In this document: positions 44,951 to 53,527 of the stretch, piece by piece
Position numbering within the stretch: position 1 is the first letter of the stretch
How the letters are laid out: each line of letters begins with the position of its first letter
Origin: G963556115 sp963678205
GTDB taxonomy: Bacteria > Planctomycetota > SZUA-567
DNA: 64,000 nucleotides
Assembly (NCBI GenBank): GCA_963678205.1
Contig: OY782760.1
Location: 1,426,001 to 1,490,000, forward strand
Direction: 5' to 3'
Notes under the pieces: model-generated
What the model was told of the DNA's origin: nothing
The model's database searches: none
What the model saw: the letters and a program-made list of their open reading frames with translations, nothing else
Translations under genes and position numbers: made by a program

Positions 44951-44980
44951 TTTAATGATACTAAAACCGTGTCATTTGAT
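44951..44980 (-). promoter_or_regulatory. Candidate Rrf2 operator upstream of cooS
   Basis: In plus-strand orientation: TTTAATGATA, nine bases, TGTCATTTGA. This matches the sites before the chemoreceptor and Rrf2 genes. It begins 22 bases before the cooS start. A perfect minus-strand TATAAT (44979-44984) abuts it, so the site would cover the transcription start, as expected for repression. Confidence 0.7.
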
Positions 44981-45027
44981 TATAAAAAACCGCTATTTAT
45001 TATAAAAATTATTAATTTTTAACTCTA

Positions 45028-47259
45028 TTATTTATTTTCCAGCAATTTGTTATTATTTGAATCGTTGACAGTTTCGTCAACTACTACAGTTTTTTTGAAC
45101 TCTGGGGTATTGTGTTTGAGCTTGAAACTGCTAACAAGTCTCTTTAGTAGACTTGCTTGAGAAGACATCTGCTCGGATGCGCTTGCTGTCTCTTCAGATC
45201 TAGCTACATTTTGTTGGGTCACATTGTCTATCTCAGAAAGTGCAATATTGATTTCTTTAATGCTTGCTGCTTGATTATTTGAGTGTGTTGAAATATCTTT
45301 GACTAAGTTTGAGGTGTTTGAAATGTTTGTTACGATAGTCTCGAGTGACTCTGCTGTTTCTCTTGACACTTCGAGTCCGTATTCAACTTCTGCAGAGTTT
45401 TTTTCTATAAGTGCTGTTGTTTCTTGTGAAGCTTTTGCACTTCTAGCAGCGAGATTTCTTACTTCACCTGCAACAACAGCAAAGCTTTTTCCATGGACTC
45501 CAGCTCTAGCAGCTTCAACAGCAGCGTTCAAAGCCAATAGGTTTGTCTGGAATGCGATATCATCAATTGTTCTAATAATTTTCTTGGTCTCTTCAGAGTT
45601 AGCGTTTATTCTCTCCATTGCTGAACACATCTCATTCATTTTTTCTTTTCCTGTTTTAGCAACATTTGTGGCTTTATGTGCGTATTCATTTGCTAGAGTA
45701 GAATTTTCCGCATTGGAGACCGTTTGAGACTCCAGTTCGGTCATAGATGCATTGACTTCTTCTAGTGATGATGATGACTGCATAGCCCCATCTGAAAGCT
45801 GCTGTGATGCTGATGCAACCTGTGATGACCCACTGGCAACTTCCAGTACAGTTGAATTCACCTGTGATAATGCAGAGTTTACTTGATTGATGCAGGTATT
45901 TGTGGCATTAGCTGCATAGTACATTTTCTTTAATATTTCCATTGCTGCTCTGCACATATCACCAACTTCATCAGCATTTGATGTATAAAATGAAAGGTCT
46001 CTTGCAATTTCACCCTTATTCTCAATTATAAAGTTTTGGCTCCAGTCTCCTTCTGCAAGTTTATTCTTTAGAGTATCTGATAGATTAGAGACAAAGTCTG
46101 TAAGAGTATGTAATGAACTGCTTACTGTTGCTATTGGCTTTGATATTTTTCGTGAAAGGAAGTATGCCGTAATTGCTCCAATGATAATAAATAATATAGT
46201 AATACCAAGAGAGTAATACATTGTATTGTAGAAACTTTCATCTGCTTTACTATCTAGTTGTCTAATCTCAGCAAAGGCTTCTGTTTCACTTATTTCGCTT
46301 ATTAGCGCCCAATTTACGCCAAGAAAGCTTACTGGGCGGTAGTTTGAAAGGACTGTTGTATTCGATTTTTGAGGGTCATGATTGACTATAGTGCCTGATT
46401 CACCAGCTAAAGCTTTCTTAATCTTTTCACTGTTTAACTCAATATTTTCAGCGAAGGATGAATCTACCGATAGTTTGTCACTGTTTAAAAATGGAGTTGA
46501 CCGTAATTTGAAGTCTGAGCCAACAAGATAACTGTCTCCAGTCTCACCTAATCCAGTCCGATTCTGCATGATTTTATTGATAACACTTAGTGGAAATTGG
46601 AGTGCGATCATACCAACAAACTCTCCATTAGTAATAATAGGAGTGCCTAAAAAAGCGGCTGGTTCATTATCAGAAATAGAATATTGTGAAAAATCAATAA
46701 ATACAGTTTCTTTTGATTCTTTTACTTTGTTATATAGTCTGGCTATGCCTTGATCTTTGAGATTACCAAACCTTATATTTTGTCCTATATCAGGCTCTTT
46801 ATTTTGCGTATACATGATGTGACCGTGTTTCTTACAGATTATAAATATATCATGCCAGTTATATTTGCCAGGGTCTGTGTACTCTGTAAAATTTGGTGAT
46901 ATTTCATCCCAAATTTGCTGGTATTCTTTATCCTTAACGTCATAATTTCCATCTTCTTTGACATGATGTTTTATATGATAGTCGACAAGTTTGTTAAATG
47001 CAGTCATAACACCTGCTGATTTTGCCAAAGTTTCCAAAGTTAATTGTTGGCTTTTCATATAATCTTGAAGCATTTCAGCTTTAAGTTGGCTGACTGCTGC
47101 AAGTGAACGGTATGTATCTTCGGTGGCAACAACATGATTGTCTTCTGATACTATGTGAAGAAGTTTATCAAATTTATAAAAGAAAAGAGAGGTCACGACT
47201 AATAGTGGTATAATTAATATCCCTAAGTGAGAAGTTATCAGTTTATTTTGTATCTTCAT
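45028..47259 (-). CDS. Methyl-accepting chemotaxis protein with periplasmic Cache-type sensor
   Basis: A 743-residue chemoreceptor. The first membrane helix is near residues 10-28 and a large periplasmic sensor (about 30-345) of double-Cache appearance follows (GDSYLVGSDFKLRS, VNWALISEISETEA). The second helix is SLGITILFIIIGAITAYFL, then a linker or HAMP-like segment and a long coiled signalling domain. The conserved CheA/CheW tip is FQTNLLALNAAVEAARAGVH. No C-terminal CheR-binding pentapeptide is evident. The gene lies between cooS and the Rrf2 gene, with the same candidate operator upstream as both. It therefore may steer cells in response to a condition linked to the CODH; the periplasmic ligand is unknown. 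Confidence 0.95.
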   Translation of the reverse strand: MKIQNKLITSHLGILIIPLLVVTSLFFYKFDKLLHIVSEDNHVVATEDTYRSLAAVSQLKAEMLQDYMKSQQLTLETLAKSAGVMTAFNKLVDYHIKHHVKEDGNYDVKDKEYQQIWDEISPNFTEYTDPGKYNWHDIFIICKKHGHIMYTQNKEPDIGQNIRFGNLKDQGIARLYNKVKESKETVFIDFSQYSISDNEPAAFLGTPIITNGEFVGMIALQFPLSVINKIMQNRTGLGETGDSYLVGSDFKLRSTPFLNSDKLSVDSSFAENIELNSEKIKKALAGESGTIVNHDPQKSNTTVLSNYRPVSFLGVNWALISEISETEAFAEIRQLDSKADESFYNTMYYSLGITILFIIIGAITAYFLSRKISKPIATVSSSLHTLTDFVSNLSDTLKNKLAEGDWSQNFIIENKGEIARDLSFYTSNADEVGDMCRAAMEILKKMYYAANATNTCINQVNSALSQVNSTVLEVASGSSQVASASQQLSDGAMQSSSSLEEVNASMTELESQTVSNAENSTLANEYAHKATNVAKTGKEKMNEMCSAMERINANSEETKKIIRTIDDIAFQTNLLALNAAVEAARAGVHGKSFAVVAGEVRNLAARSAKASQETTALIEKNSAEVEYGLEVSRETAESLETIVTNISNTSNLVKDISTHSNNQAASIKEINIALSEIDNVTQQNVARSEETASASEQMSSQASLLKRLVSSFKLKHNTPEFKKTVVVDETVNDSNNNKLLENK

Positions 47260-47321
47260 TGATCCTATCCTGTTTCATTGTAAATTTTACTTAAATTATA
47301 TAATTTATTGATTTTGTTATA

Positions 47322-47350
47322 TTTAATGATATTAAAATGGTGTCATTTGA
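47322..47350 (-). promoter_or_regulatory. Candidate Rrf2 operator upstream of the chemoreceptor gene
   Basis: TTTAATGATA, nine bases, TGTCATTTGA, identical in both arms to the cooS site. It ends 63 bases upstream of the chemoreceptor start. A TATAAT lies at 47295-47300 on the minus strand, which would put the operator over the -35 region. Confidence 0.7.
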
Positions 47351-47362
47351 GGTTAAAAAAAG

Positions 47363-47776
47363 TCAATTATCTTTTGTATTAATAAATTGATTGAATTTTA
47401 TCTCTTTTAGTTGATCATTCACTATTTTCTGAACTTTAGTTAGCTTGTTATGTACAGGGCAATGACTATCTCGACTGCAACAGTTTTTGCCCATCAGGCA
47501 AGTATTTAGTACACAACTTTTGGGATTAACTGCTTGCATAACGTCATAGAGTGAGAACTGTTCTGCTGGCATTGCCAGGCAGAGTCCGCCTCCATTTCCA
47601 CGTTTGCTCTCAATAAATCCTGAATCAGAAAGTATACTAATTATGTTGCGTAAAAATCTGTAGGGGATCTCCATCTTCTCAGATATAGTTGCTGCTGAGA
47701 GGCGTGAAGCCGAACTGCTGTTCTGAGCAAGATATAGTAATGCTCTTAGAGCGTAATCTACTTCTTTGGTAATCAA
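47363..47776 (-). CDS. Rrf2-family transcriptional regulator, probable Fe-S sensor
   Basis: The 137-residue regulator has the Rrf2 winged helix (MITKEVDYALRALLYLAQ, EKMEIPYRFLRNIISIL, KRGNGGGLCLA) and cysteines C88, C93, C99, C100 and C106, enough for the [2Fe-2S] or other Fe-S site of the family. A longer open frame begins at 47839, but the family start corresponds to a TTG at 47776 with a perfect AGGAGG five bases upstream. A perfect 12-base-arm inverted repeat overlaps its -10 element, which suggests autorepression. Near-identical sites precede the chemoreceptor and cooS genes. It probably senses redox state, iron-sulfur status or a diatomic gas and controls all three transcripts. Confidence 0.92.
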   Translation of the reverse strand: MITKEVDYALRALLYLAQNSSSASRLSAATISEKMEIPYRFLRNIISILSDSGFIESKRGNGGGLCLAMPAEQFSLYDVMQAVNPKSCVLNTCLMGKNCCSRDSHCPVHNKLTKVQKIVNDQLKEIKFNQFINTKDN

Positions 47777-47793
47777 TATAGCCTCCTGTAAAA

Positions 47794-47826
47794 GTTCAAA
47801 TGACACAGATATTATGTCATTTGAAC
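47794..47826 (-). promoter_or_regulatory. Candidate Rrf2 autoregulatory operator
   Basis: GTTCAAATGACA, nine bases, TGTCATTTGAAC: perfect 12-base arms located between the -35 and the ribosome-binding site of the Rrf2 gene. It shares arm sequence and the nine-base spacing with the sites at 44951 and 47322. Confidence 0.75.
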
Positions 47827-47839
47827 TGTCGGATGTCAA
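47811..47839 (-). promoter_or_regulatory. Sigma-70-type promoter of the Rrf2 gene
   Basis: On the minus strand, TTGACA (47839-47834), a 17-base spacer and CATAAT (47816-47811). The -10 element lies within the inverted repeat, so binding there would block RNA polymerase. Confidence 0.65.
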
Positions 47840-48069
47840 TATTTATTTATTATTTTAATTTTTGTTTACCTGACAAAAGTGTGTAAATTTGCTAACAGTA
47901 AAAGATTAAATATAAATTAATTTTTGTGTAAAAGCAATTATTTACCAGAATAGATAGCATATTATGAAAAGCTAAGTAGACTAGAAGTATAAATTATTGA
48001 TAAAAACACCAGTTAAGAGGGATTTGTTTCTTATGAATTACATCTTTTGTAACACACGTTAAGTCAAAC

Positions 48070-48840
48070 TTATTTATAGCCAACAAATATCGATATCGGA
48101 TATGAAAAGTAGATTTTCCCTTTTTTTAGGTGTGTCTGCATACCGAGTGAATCTGAATTGATATCATTTCTGAATATTTCTCGTATTTTTTCTTCGTCGC
48201 CAAGGTTTGGGAAGGATACATCTAATTGGCTTTCTAGCTCTACTTCGATTCTGTAACTTGAACGAGTAATCTCTTTTAAGCCAGAATTTATAAGGAGTTC
48301 TTCCCATTTGTCAAATGATAGTGCTTGAGTATGTGACGGGTCACGCAACTTTTCTAATCTATTATAAGCTTCTATTTTGTCTTTTGGTAGTGCGGCATCA
48401 GCAATTAAAACTGTTCCTTCTGGTTTGCAGACTCGGATCATTTCACTAAGTATTTTACTTGGAGTTAGAAAGTGATGAAAGCTGTAGCGGGTTATTACTA
48501 CTGAGAATGAATCTGATGAATAAGGAAGAGGATAGGCTGTACCTATGTCCCATTCGATATTACTGAGTCCGAGTTTATCTTGCTGAAGTCGTGCTTGTTC
48601 TATCATTTTTTGAGTAATATCAATACCAGTAACCTTTTTTGCTCTTTTAGCGAATTCACAGGCAACAAGTCCTGGACCGCATGCAACATCGAGAACGTTG
48701 TCACTTGAACTAACATTACTTCTTTTGATAAGCATCTTAATAGCATCTAGGTGTCCAGGTAATTTTGTAAATGGGATAGCCTGTTGCGTGAATTGGGTTA
48801 TGATATTTTTGTTATGCTCGTTTTGATAATCTGTTGTCAT
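48070..48840 (-). CDS. Class I SAM-dependent methyltransferase (UbiE-like)
   Basis: A 256-residue methyltransferase. The SAM-binding motif VLDVACGPGLVACEFA is near residues 48-63, GIDITQKMIEQAR follows, and SFSVVITRYSFHHF and VLIADAALPKDKIEAYNRLE are motifs seen in UbiE/MenG-like and small-molecule methyltransferases. The substrate cannot be inferred. AAGGAGATATTACAT precedes the ATG. An AraC-type regulator gene lies 87 bases upstream on the same strand, so the two may be co-transcribed. No ubiquinone or menaquinone genes are nearby. Confidence 0.88.
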   Translation of the reverse strand: MTTDYQNEHNKNIITQFTQQAIPFTKLPGHLDAIKMLIKRSNVSSSDNVLDVACGPGLVACEFAKRAKKVTGIDITQKMIEQARLQQDKLGLSNIEWDIGTAYPLPYSSDSFSVVITRYSFHHFLTPSKILSEMIRVCKPEGTVLIADAALPKDKIEAYNRLEKLRDPSHTQALSFDKWEELLINSGLKEITRSSYRIEVELESQLDVSFPNLGDEEKIREIFRNDINSDSLGMQTHLKKGKIYFSYPISIFVGYK

Positions 48841-48927
48841 ATGTAATATCTCCTTATATTAAAAATTTAAACATATGAAATATTATATATGACAGTTTCA
48901 GTTTATTCTTGTATGAGACTGATATGA

Positions 48928-49716
48928 TTATGAAATAATGGATCTATATTTAGCTGGACTGATCTGAAAGATGTCCTTAAATATACGGCTGAAATGGCTT
49001 TGATCGTAGAAACCGCATAGCAACGCAATTTCAGATAGAGAATCATTGGATGTAAGCATCATTCTCGCTTTTTCTGCTTTCTGGTTAAGAAAATACGCCT
49101 GCATTGAGATGTTGTAAGATTTTCTGAATATCCGATTACAGTGCTCTTTACTGCAGCCACATATTGCAGCAATTTTTTCAAATGGTGCAGATTCACCTCT
49201 GTTTTCATCTAAAAGATTGCGTATTTTATCAGCAAGAATATGATAGTTGTTACTTATTTTGATATATAATGAAAAATAGCTTGATAAATGTGTATATAGC
49301 CATTTTGATAAGAGCTCTGTCTTTTCTGTATCAATTTTATTCGCTAATAGCTTTTCACAGAGGAGAATATAATTAAGATAGCTTTTTATATCTCTAGTAA
49401 TCATGCTTTTAAACACCTGGATATGAGCTTTATTAAATTTTTTGCAAGAGACGGGTAGTTCAAAGACATCTAGGACATATATACCTGAAAAATCTTTAGA
49501 GTACGAATGTACACAGTGAAGGATGTTTGGACCTATTGTCGAGATAATACCTCGGTTCATTGTTATTGTATCTTCATTTACTTGGAGTGATATATTCCCT
49601 TTTGATACTGCTGAGATAAGCAGAGACGAGTGAGTATGTGGTCTTTCGCAACCACCGGGCTGGTCAGTAAATCTGACTTCAAATGAATGTGGAAGATGGA
49701 ATGCTTTTATTGCCAT
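48928..49716 (-). CDS. AraC-family transcriptional regulator
   Basis: The 262-residue protein has an N-terminal cupin-like sensing domain (PHTHSSLLISAVSKGNISLQ, then TIGPNILHCVHSYSKD). The C-terminal double helix-turn-helix is FEKIAAICGCSKEHCNRIFR with YNISMQAYFLNQKAEKARMM, then LSEIALLCGFYDQSHFSRIF and QISPAKYR. The architecture matches LysE/RhtA-associated and effector-sensing AraC proteins of this size. The likely target is the downstream methyltransferase gene or the divergent metal-related cluster 232 bases away. The upstream region TAGCAAGACC lacks a strong ribosome-binding site, so the start is less certain. Confidence 0.9.
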   Translation of the reverse strand: MAIKAFHLPHSFEVRFTDQPGGCERPHTHSSLLISAVSKGNISLQVNEDTITMNRGIISTIGPNILHCVHSYSKDFSGIYVLDVFELPVSCKKFNKAHIQVFKSMITRDIKSYLNYILLCEKLLANKIDTEKTELLSKWLYTHLSSYFSLYIKISNNYHILADKIRNLLDENRGESAPFEKIAAICGCSKEHCNRIFRKSYNISMQAYFLNQKAEKARMMLTSNDSLSEIALLCGFYDQSHFSRIFKDIFQISPAKYRSIIS

Positions 49717-49948
49717 ATGTTGTACTCTGGTCTTGCTAGTATATAAAAAAAATGTAATGCATTAATTATAGCTGAGAATGTTTTTATGGCAATATTGATA
49801 TTAAAATACTGTATGATGTGTTGGGGCAGGTATGGTTGTAATTTAATAAGCCTTTAAGCTTGACTCGCTAGAGGCTTGACAATAAAGTTGATAAGGATAT
49901 ATTAAATATTGTAACTTATGGCCAATGTTTAGAGGTTAAGATGTTATT

Positions 49949-50371
49949 ATGCATAGAGAAGCCTTTGGATTAAAATTTTTTTTACCTGCAGTATTGGCGG
50001 CATTAATTATTATATTTACTCCGCTTTTGCAGCTTCTGCATCTGTCTAGTTGTTCATGTGAACATTCTCATTATGGGGATTTTCATATTGTTGTTAATAA
50101 TGTTTTAAATATAGATGTTCGTAAAGCATGTAAAAATAATGGATGTTCTTCTGAGTCATCTCAAGGGAATTCTCAACCTCAGCATGATGGTAAAAATTGC
50201 CCAATATGCCATATGTATTCAGCGATACATGCTGGCTTCAATGTGCCATTAAGTAGTAATACTCTCCTTACAAGTAATGTTTACACGCAAAAGTACGTTG
50301 AAATACAGTCTGATGTATTTTGTGTACGTATTCCACAAGACGCTTCTCCGCGAGCACCTCCTGCTGTTTAA
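49949..50371 (+). CDS. Cys/His-rich membrane-anchored protein (possibly DUF2946-like)
   Basis: A 140-residue protein with one N-terminal membrane helix (FFLPAVLAALIIIFTPLL). A Cys/His-rich outer part follows (SSCSCEHSHYGD, CKNNGCSSES, QHDGKNCPICHMYSAIHAG), and the tail ends ASPRAPPA. A helix plus CPxCxxH and a terminal RxPP resembles the DUF2946 family found near metal-uptake genes. It begins a cluster with znuA and two metal-related membrane proteins. It may bind zinc or copper outside the membrane. AGAGGTTAAG lies upstream of the start. The family name is tentative. Confidence 0.65.
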   Translation: MHREAFGLKFFLPAVLAALIIIFTPLLQLLHLSSCSCEHSHYGDFHIVVNNVLNIDVRKACKNNGCSSESSQGNSQPQHDGKNCPICHMYSAIHAGFNVPLSSNTLLTSNVYTQKYVEIQSDVFCVRIPQDASPRAPPAV

Positions 50372-50479
50372 TAGTTCTTATTGTTGTTTAAAGCTAAATT
50401 AAAACCATATTGCTATGGTTGATTGTTGTGTATTAATTATTATTACAATTATCATAGTATTTAATAAATGGAGGTTAAA

Positions 50480-51475
50480 ATGAATAGATTATTTATTGCG
50501 CTTGCTCTTATTGTAGCGTTTTTCTGTGGTACATCCCAAACAAGAGCTGGTGAAGAAAAAATGAGAGTTTTATGTACTACTTTCCCTATTTACCAGATTG
50601 CCCGTAATGTGGTAAAAGGTAAAAAAAATATAGATTTGCAGTTAATGCTTCCTGCTGAAATTGGTTGCCCACATGATTATGCTCTTACTCCAAGAGATAT
50701 GAAGAAACTGGCTATCTCAGAGGTATTAATAATTAATGGCCTGGGCATGGAGGAATTTCTTGGTGCTCCAGTAAAGAAAGCTAATTCTGAACTAACAATT
50801 ATCGATAGTTCAAGTGGCATAGCTGATATTCTTGAGTACAAACATGATGCTGAGCACCATGATATGGAAGATGCTGAGCATCATGGTGATACGCATGATT
50901 TGGTACATGATAATCATGAACATGCAGAGCATCATCACCATCATCACCATCATGAAGGAACAAACCCTCATCTTTTTGTAAGCCCAAGTATGGCGGCAAA
51001 GATTGCGATGAATATTGCTGCTGGGTTGTCAAAGGTTGACTCAGATGGAGCAGGCGTATACTTTAAAAATGCGACAGAATATGCAAAAGAATTGAATGCT
51101 TTGGCGGCAGAATTTTCTACTACTGGAAAGAGACTTAAAAATAATCGAGTTATTGAACCGCATGGTGTTTTTGATTATCTGGCAAGAGATATGGGGCTTG
51201 AGATTGTTGCCGTTCTTCAGCCACACGGACAGGAACCTTCTGCTGCTAAAATGCTGGAGTTAGTTGATATTATACAAACTGAAAAGCCTGGAGTTATTTT
51301 TACTGAGCCGCAGTACTCAGAAAAATCTGCTAGAACTCTCTCAAAGGAAACAGGAATTAATGTTGTCAAGCTTGATCCTGTTGCCTCAGGTCCTGAAAAT
51401 GCTCCTATAAATTATTATCAGAAGGTTATGAAAAACAATTTAATGATAATATCTGAAGCTCTTGGCACTAAATAG
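50480..51475 (+). CDS. znuA: ZnuA-type zinc-binding periplasmic protein
   Basis: The 331-residue metal-binding protein has a signal peptide (MNRLFIALALIVAFFCGTSQ, then TRAGE). Cluster A-1 family ligands appear as the histidine in GCPHDYALTPRDM (about 65), HLFVSP after the His loop, VIEPHGVFDYLARDMGLEI (about 205-223) and FTEPQYSEKSA. A long His/Asp-rich loop (about 120-158, with eight consecutive histidines) is typical of zinc-specific members. The ATG at 50480 is preferred over one four codons upstream because GGAGG lies just before it. The ZnuB and ZnuC partners are absent; a DUF318 permease and TIGR03943 protein follow instead. Confidence 0.92.
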   Translation: MNRLFIALALIVAFFCGTSQTRAGEEKMRVLCTTFPIYQIARNVVKGKKNIDLQLMLPAEIGCPHDYALTPRDMKKLAISEVLIINGLGMEEFLGAPVKKANSELTIIDSSSGIADILEYKHDAEHHDMEDAEHHGDTHDLVHDNHEHAEHHHHHHHHEGTNPHLFVSPSMAAKIAMNIAAGLSKVDSDGAGVYFKNATEYAKELNALAAEFSTTGKRLKNNRVIEPHGVFDYLARDMGLEIVAVLQPHGQEPSAAKMLELVDIIQTEKPGVIFTEPQYSEKSARTLSKETGINVVKLDPVASGPENAPINYYQKVMKNNLMIISEALGTK

Positions 51476-51506
51476 TTAAATAAATTAAATGGTTTTCTAA
51501 ATATTG

Positions 51507-51534
51507 CGCAGTGACTATTAATTATGTCACTGCG
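51507..51534 (+). terminator. Stem-loop after znuA
   Basis: CGCAGTGAC and GTCACTGCG form 9-base arms around 10 AT bases, 31 bases after the znuA stop, followed by TTATTTG. It may terminate or attenuate before the permease gene. Confidence 0.65.
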
Positions 51535-51581
51535 GTTATTTGTATTGTATTTAAAATAGAAATCTGACTGGAATTAACATA

Positions 51582-52697
51582 ATGAGCATTATTAATCATG
51601 AAGCAAAACTTACTAAGAGAAGGTTGCGGTTTTTCAGGAAGTTACCTGTAATGATAACTGGGGTATTTGTCGCTGGCGCGTATTTGCTTTTGATTATCTT
51701 TAATGAGACTGAAGAGATAAAAACTTTGTCAGTGGTCTTTTGTAGTATTATGCTTGAAGCTGCACCTTTTATGCTTATCGGGTCACTGATAGGCGGGGTT
51801 ATAGAAGCATTTGTTAGTAGAGATCGGCTTATGGCTTTAATGCCCAGAGGCAGGGTGCTACCTGTATTGGTAGCAGCGGGCCTTGGTATAGTATTACCTG
51901 TTTGTGAGTGTGCAATTGTACCGGTAGTTCGTCGGTTATGTAGAAAAGGATTGCCGGGGGCTTCGGCAATAGCTTATCTTCTTGGAGGCCCTGCTGTAAA
52001 CCTTATTGTCTTTTCCTCTACTGCACTTGCTTATCAATTCGACTGGCGTATTGCATTGCTAAGAGTGGGGCTTGGGTATTTGATAGCCGTTGGAGTTGCT
52101 CTTTTGGTTCAGAGATTTATGCAGGGTAGAGAGATGTTAATAGAGGAAAATGAGAATAGAGCTTATCATGTTGCCTGCTCACCTGAGCATACTCATGAGT
52201 CCGAGAAGAGCCCAGAACATGCTCATAAATGTTCATCTTGCTTCTGCGGACACAATAATGCATCTGAGAATTCTTCATTTATTAAGAAACTTGGGTTGTG
52301 TATAAATCATGCTTCGGAGGATTTTATTACTGCTGGACATTATCTTGTTGTTGGGGCGTTTATTGCCTCTTTGGCACAGACATTTGTTAGCAGGCAATTT
52401 TTCACATCTTTTTCAGAGTTCCCAGTACTTCCAACTCTTATGATGGTATGTCTTGCTATTTTGCTCAATCTCTGTTCGGAGACTGATGCGTTTATTGTAG
52501 CTTCAATGAGAGGTTTGATACCGTTGAGTGCTCAACTAGCGTTTATGCTTACGGGACCAATCTTTGACCTAAAGCTACTACTTATGTATCAAAAAATATT
52601 TAGTAAGCGTACAATAATATTGCTTGTTGCTAGTATCTTAATAACGGTTTTATGTGTTTGTGCTGGTATCGAAATTATTGAAGGGTATGTGCAATGA
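51582..52697 (+). CDS. DUF318/YcgR-type permease (putative metal transporter)
   Basis: The 371-residue membrane protein has two repeat halves of about four helices. EAAPFMLIGSLIGGVIEAFV (about 62-81), GLGIVLPVCECAIVPVVRRL (about 106-125) with LPGASAIAYLLGGPAVNL, and the second-half LCSETDAFIVASMR are DUF318 (PF03773) hallmarks. A cytoplasmic or periplasmic loop between halves is His/Cys-rich (SPEHTHESEKSPEHAHKCSS, then CFCGHN), suggesting metal binding. Related proteins are annotated as Cu/Zn transporters, and B. subtilis YcgR lies with YcgQ. Direction of transport is not known. The next gene overlaps it by four bases. Confidence 0.85.
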   Translation: MSIINHEAKLTKRRLRFFRKLPVMITGVFVAGAYLLLIIFNETEEIKTLSVVFCSIMLEAAPFMLIGSLIGGVIEAFVSRDRLMALMPRGRVLPVLVAAGLGIVLPVCECAIVPVVRRLCRKGLPGASAIAYLLGGPAVNLIVFSSTALAYQFDWRIALLRVGLGYLIAVGVALLVQRFMQGREMLIEENENRAYHVACSPEHTHESEKSPEHAHKCSSCFCGHNNASENSSFIKKLGLCINHASEDFITAGHYLVVGAFIASLAQTFVSRQFFTSFSEFPVLPTLMMVCLAILLNLCSETDAFIVASMRGLIPLSAQLAFMLTGPIFDLKLLLMYQKIFSKRTIILLVASILITVLCVCAGIEIIEGYVQ

Positions 52698-53503
52698 ATT
52701 TAAAAAATGAACGATTTAAAGTGCGTTGGAGAATACCTGTATATACTGCTTGGTTAGTGCTTCTATGTAAAATTCTTTTTACTGGTGAGTACTCAAATTT
52801 TTTGCGTCCTGAATTTATTATTATAGTAATTTTAGGAGCTGTTGCGCTTTTAATATTTCTTGTGACTGCTTGTGAGGCAGATAATAATCATAAGCACGTT
52901 AAGACGGGAGTATTGCATGCTGCAATTATGTTGCTTCCGTTTTTTTATTATTTGAATGCTCAAGGCGAATCTTTGGGAGGACAAGCTTATGAGAAACGTT
53001 ATACAGGACTTCCTGCAGTTAGTGCTGGTAGTACTTCTAATAATGTACAGCAATTAGCCGCTCGATCAGGAACGCTAGAGAATAGTGAAGAAGCTGAGGC
53101 TGAATCAGTTGATAATATGGGAATATTTACAATCCCTCAAGAACCTATTGATGTTGAAAGCGGGGAACTAACGATTCTTGATCTATATGATATGCCCGAA
53201 AATTTTATGGGAAAACAGGTCGCAATTACAGGAATGCTTCATAAGGACGATGAACAAATAGCAAAAGATTTCGGTAAGAACATTCCTATTATATACCGTT
53301 TTGTTATAACTTGTTGTGTCGCTGATGCATTACCTGCAGCGATACTTATAGATACTAAGGATTATTCAAAATTTGCTGAAGGGGCTTGGGTTAGAGTAAA
53401 AGGGACATTTTCTACAATTGAAAAGGAAGATAGTATGGTGCCAATAATTCTAAACCCAACAATAGAAAATATCCCAGTACCTGTGCAACAATACATGTAT
53501 TGA
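52694..53503 (+). CDS. TIGR03943/YcgQ-family putative permease subunit
   Basis: The 269-residue protein has three or four N-terminal membrane helices (IPVYTAWLVLLCKILF, FIIIVILGAVALLIFLV, VLHAAIMLLPFFYYL) and a C-terminal extracytoplasmic domain. GKQVAITGMLHKDDE, FVITCCVADALPAAILI and VRVKGTF are characteristic of TIGR03943 proteins. The CC pair in that segment is a possible metal site. These proteins almost always accompany DUF318 permeases, and the ATGA overlap here (start 52694, permease stop 52697) supports a two-component complex. The pair is zinc-regulated in several bacteria. Exact activity is unknown. Confidence 0.85.
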   Translation: MNLKNERFKVRWRIPVYTAWLVLLCKILFTGEYSNFLRPEFIIIVILGAVALLIFLVTACEADNNHKHVKTGVLHAAIMLLPFFYYLNAQGESLGGQAYEKRYTGLPAVSAGSTSNNVQQLAARSGTLENSEEAEAESVDNMGIFTIPQEPIDVESGELTILDLYDMPENFMGKQVAITGMLHKDDEQIAKDFGKNIPIIYRFVITCCVADALPAAILIDTKDYSKFAEGAWVRVKGTFSTIEKEDSMVPIILNPTIENIPVPVQQYMY

Positions 53504-53527
53504 TATGATTGTTCTATGATTTTGTAA

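Noticed and set aside
47777..47839. N-terminal extension of the Rrf2 regulator from an ATG at 47839
   Set aside because: It runs across the promoter and operator, and a TTG with perfect AGGAGG spacing gives the normal family start.
50925..50952. Run of CAT/CAC codons as a possible nucleotide repeat or tandem-repeat element
   Set aside because: It encodes the His-rich zinc loop normal for ZnuA proteins and is explained by the protein.
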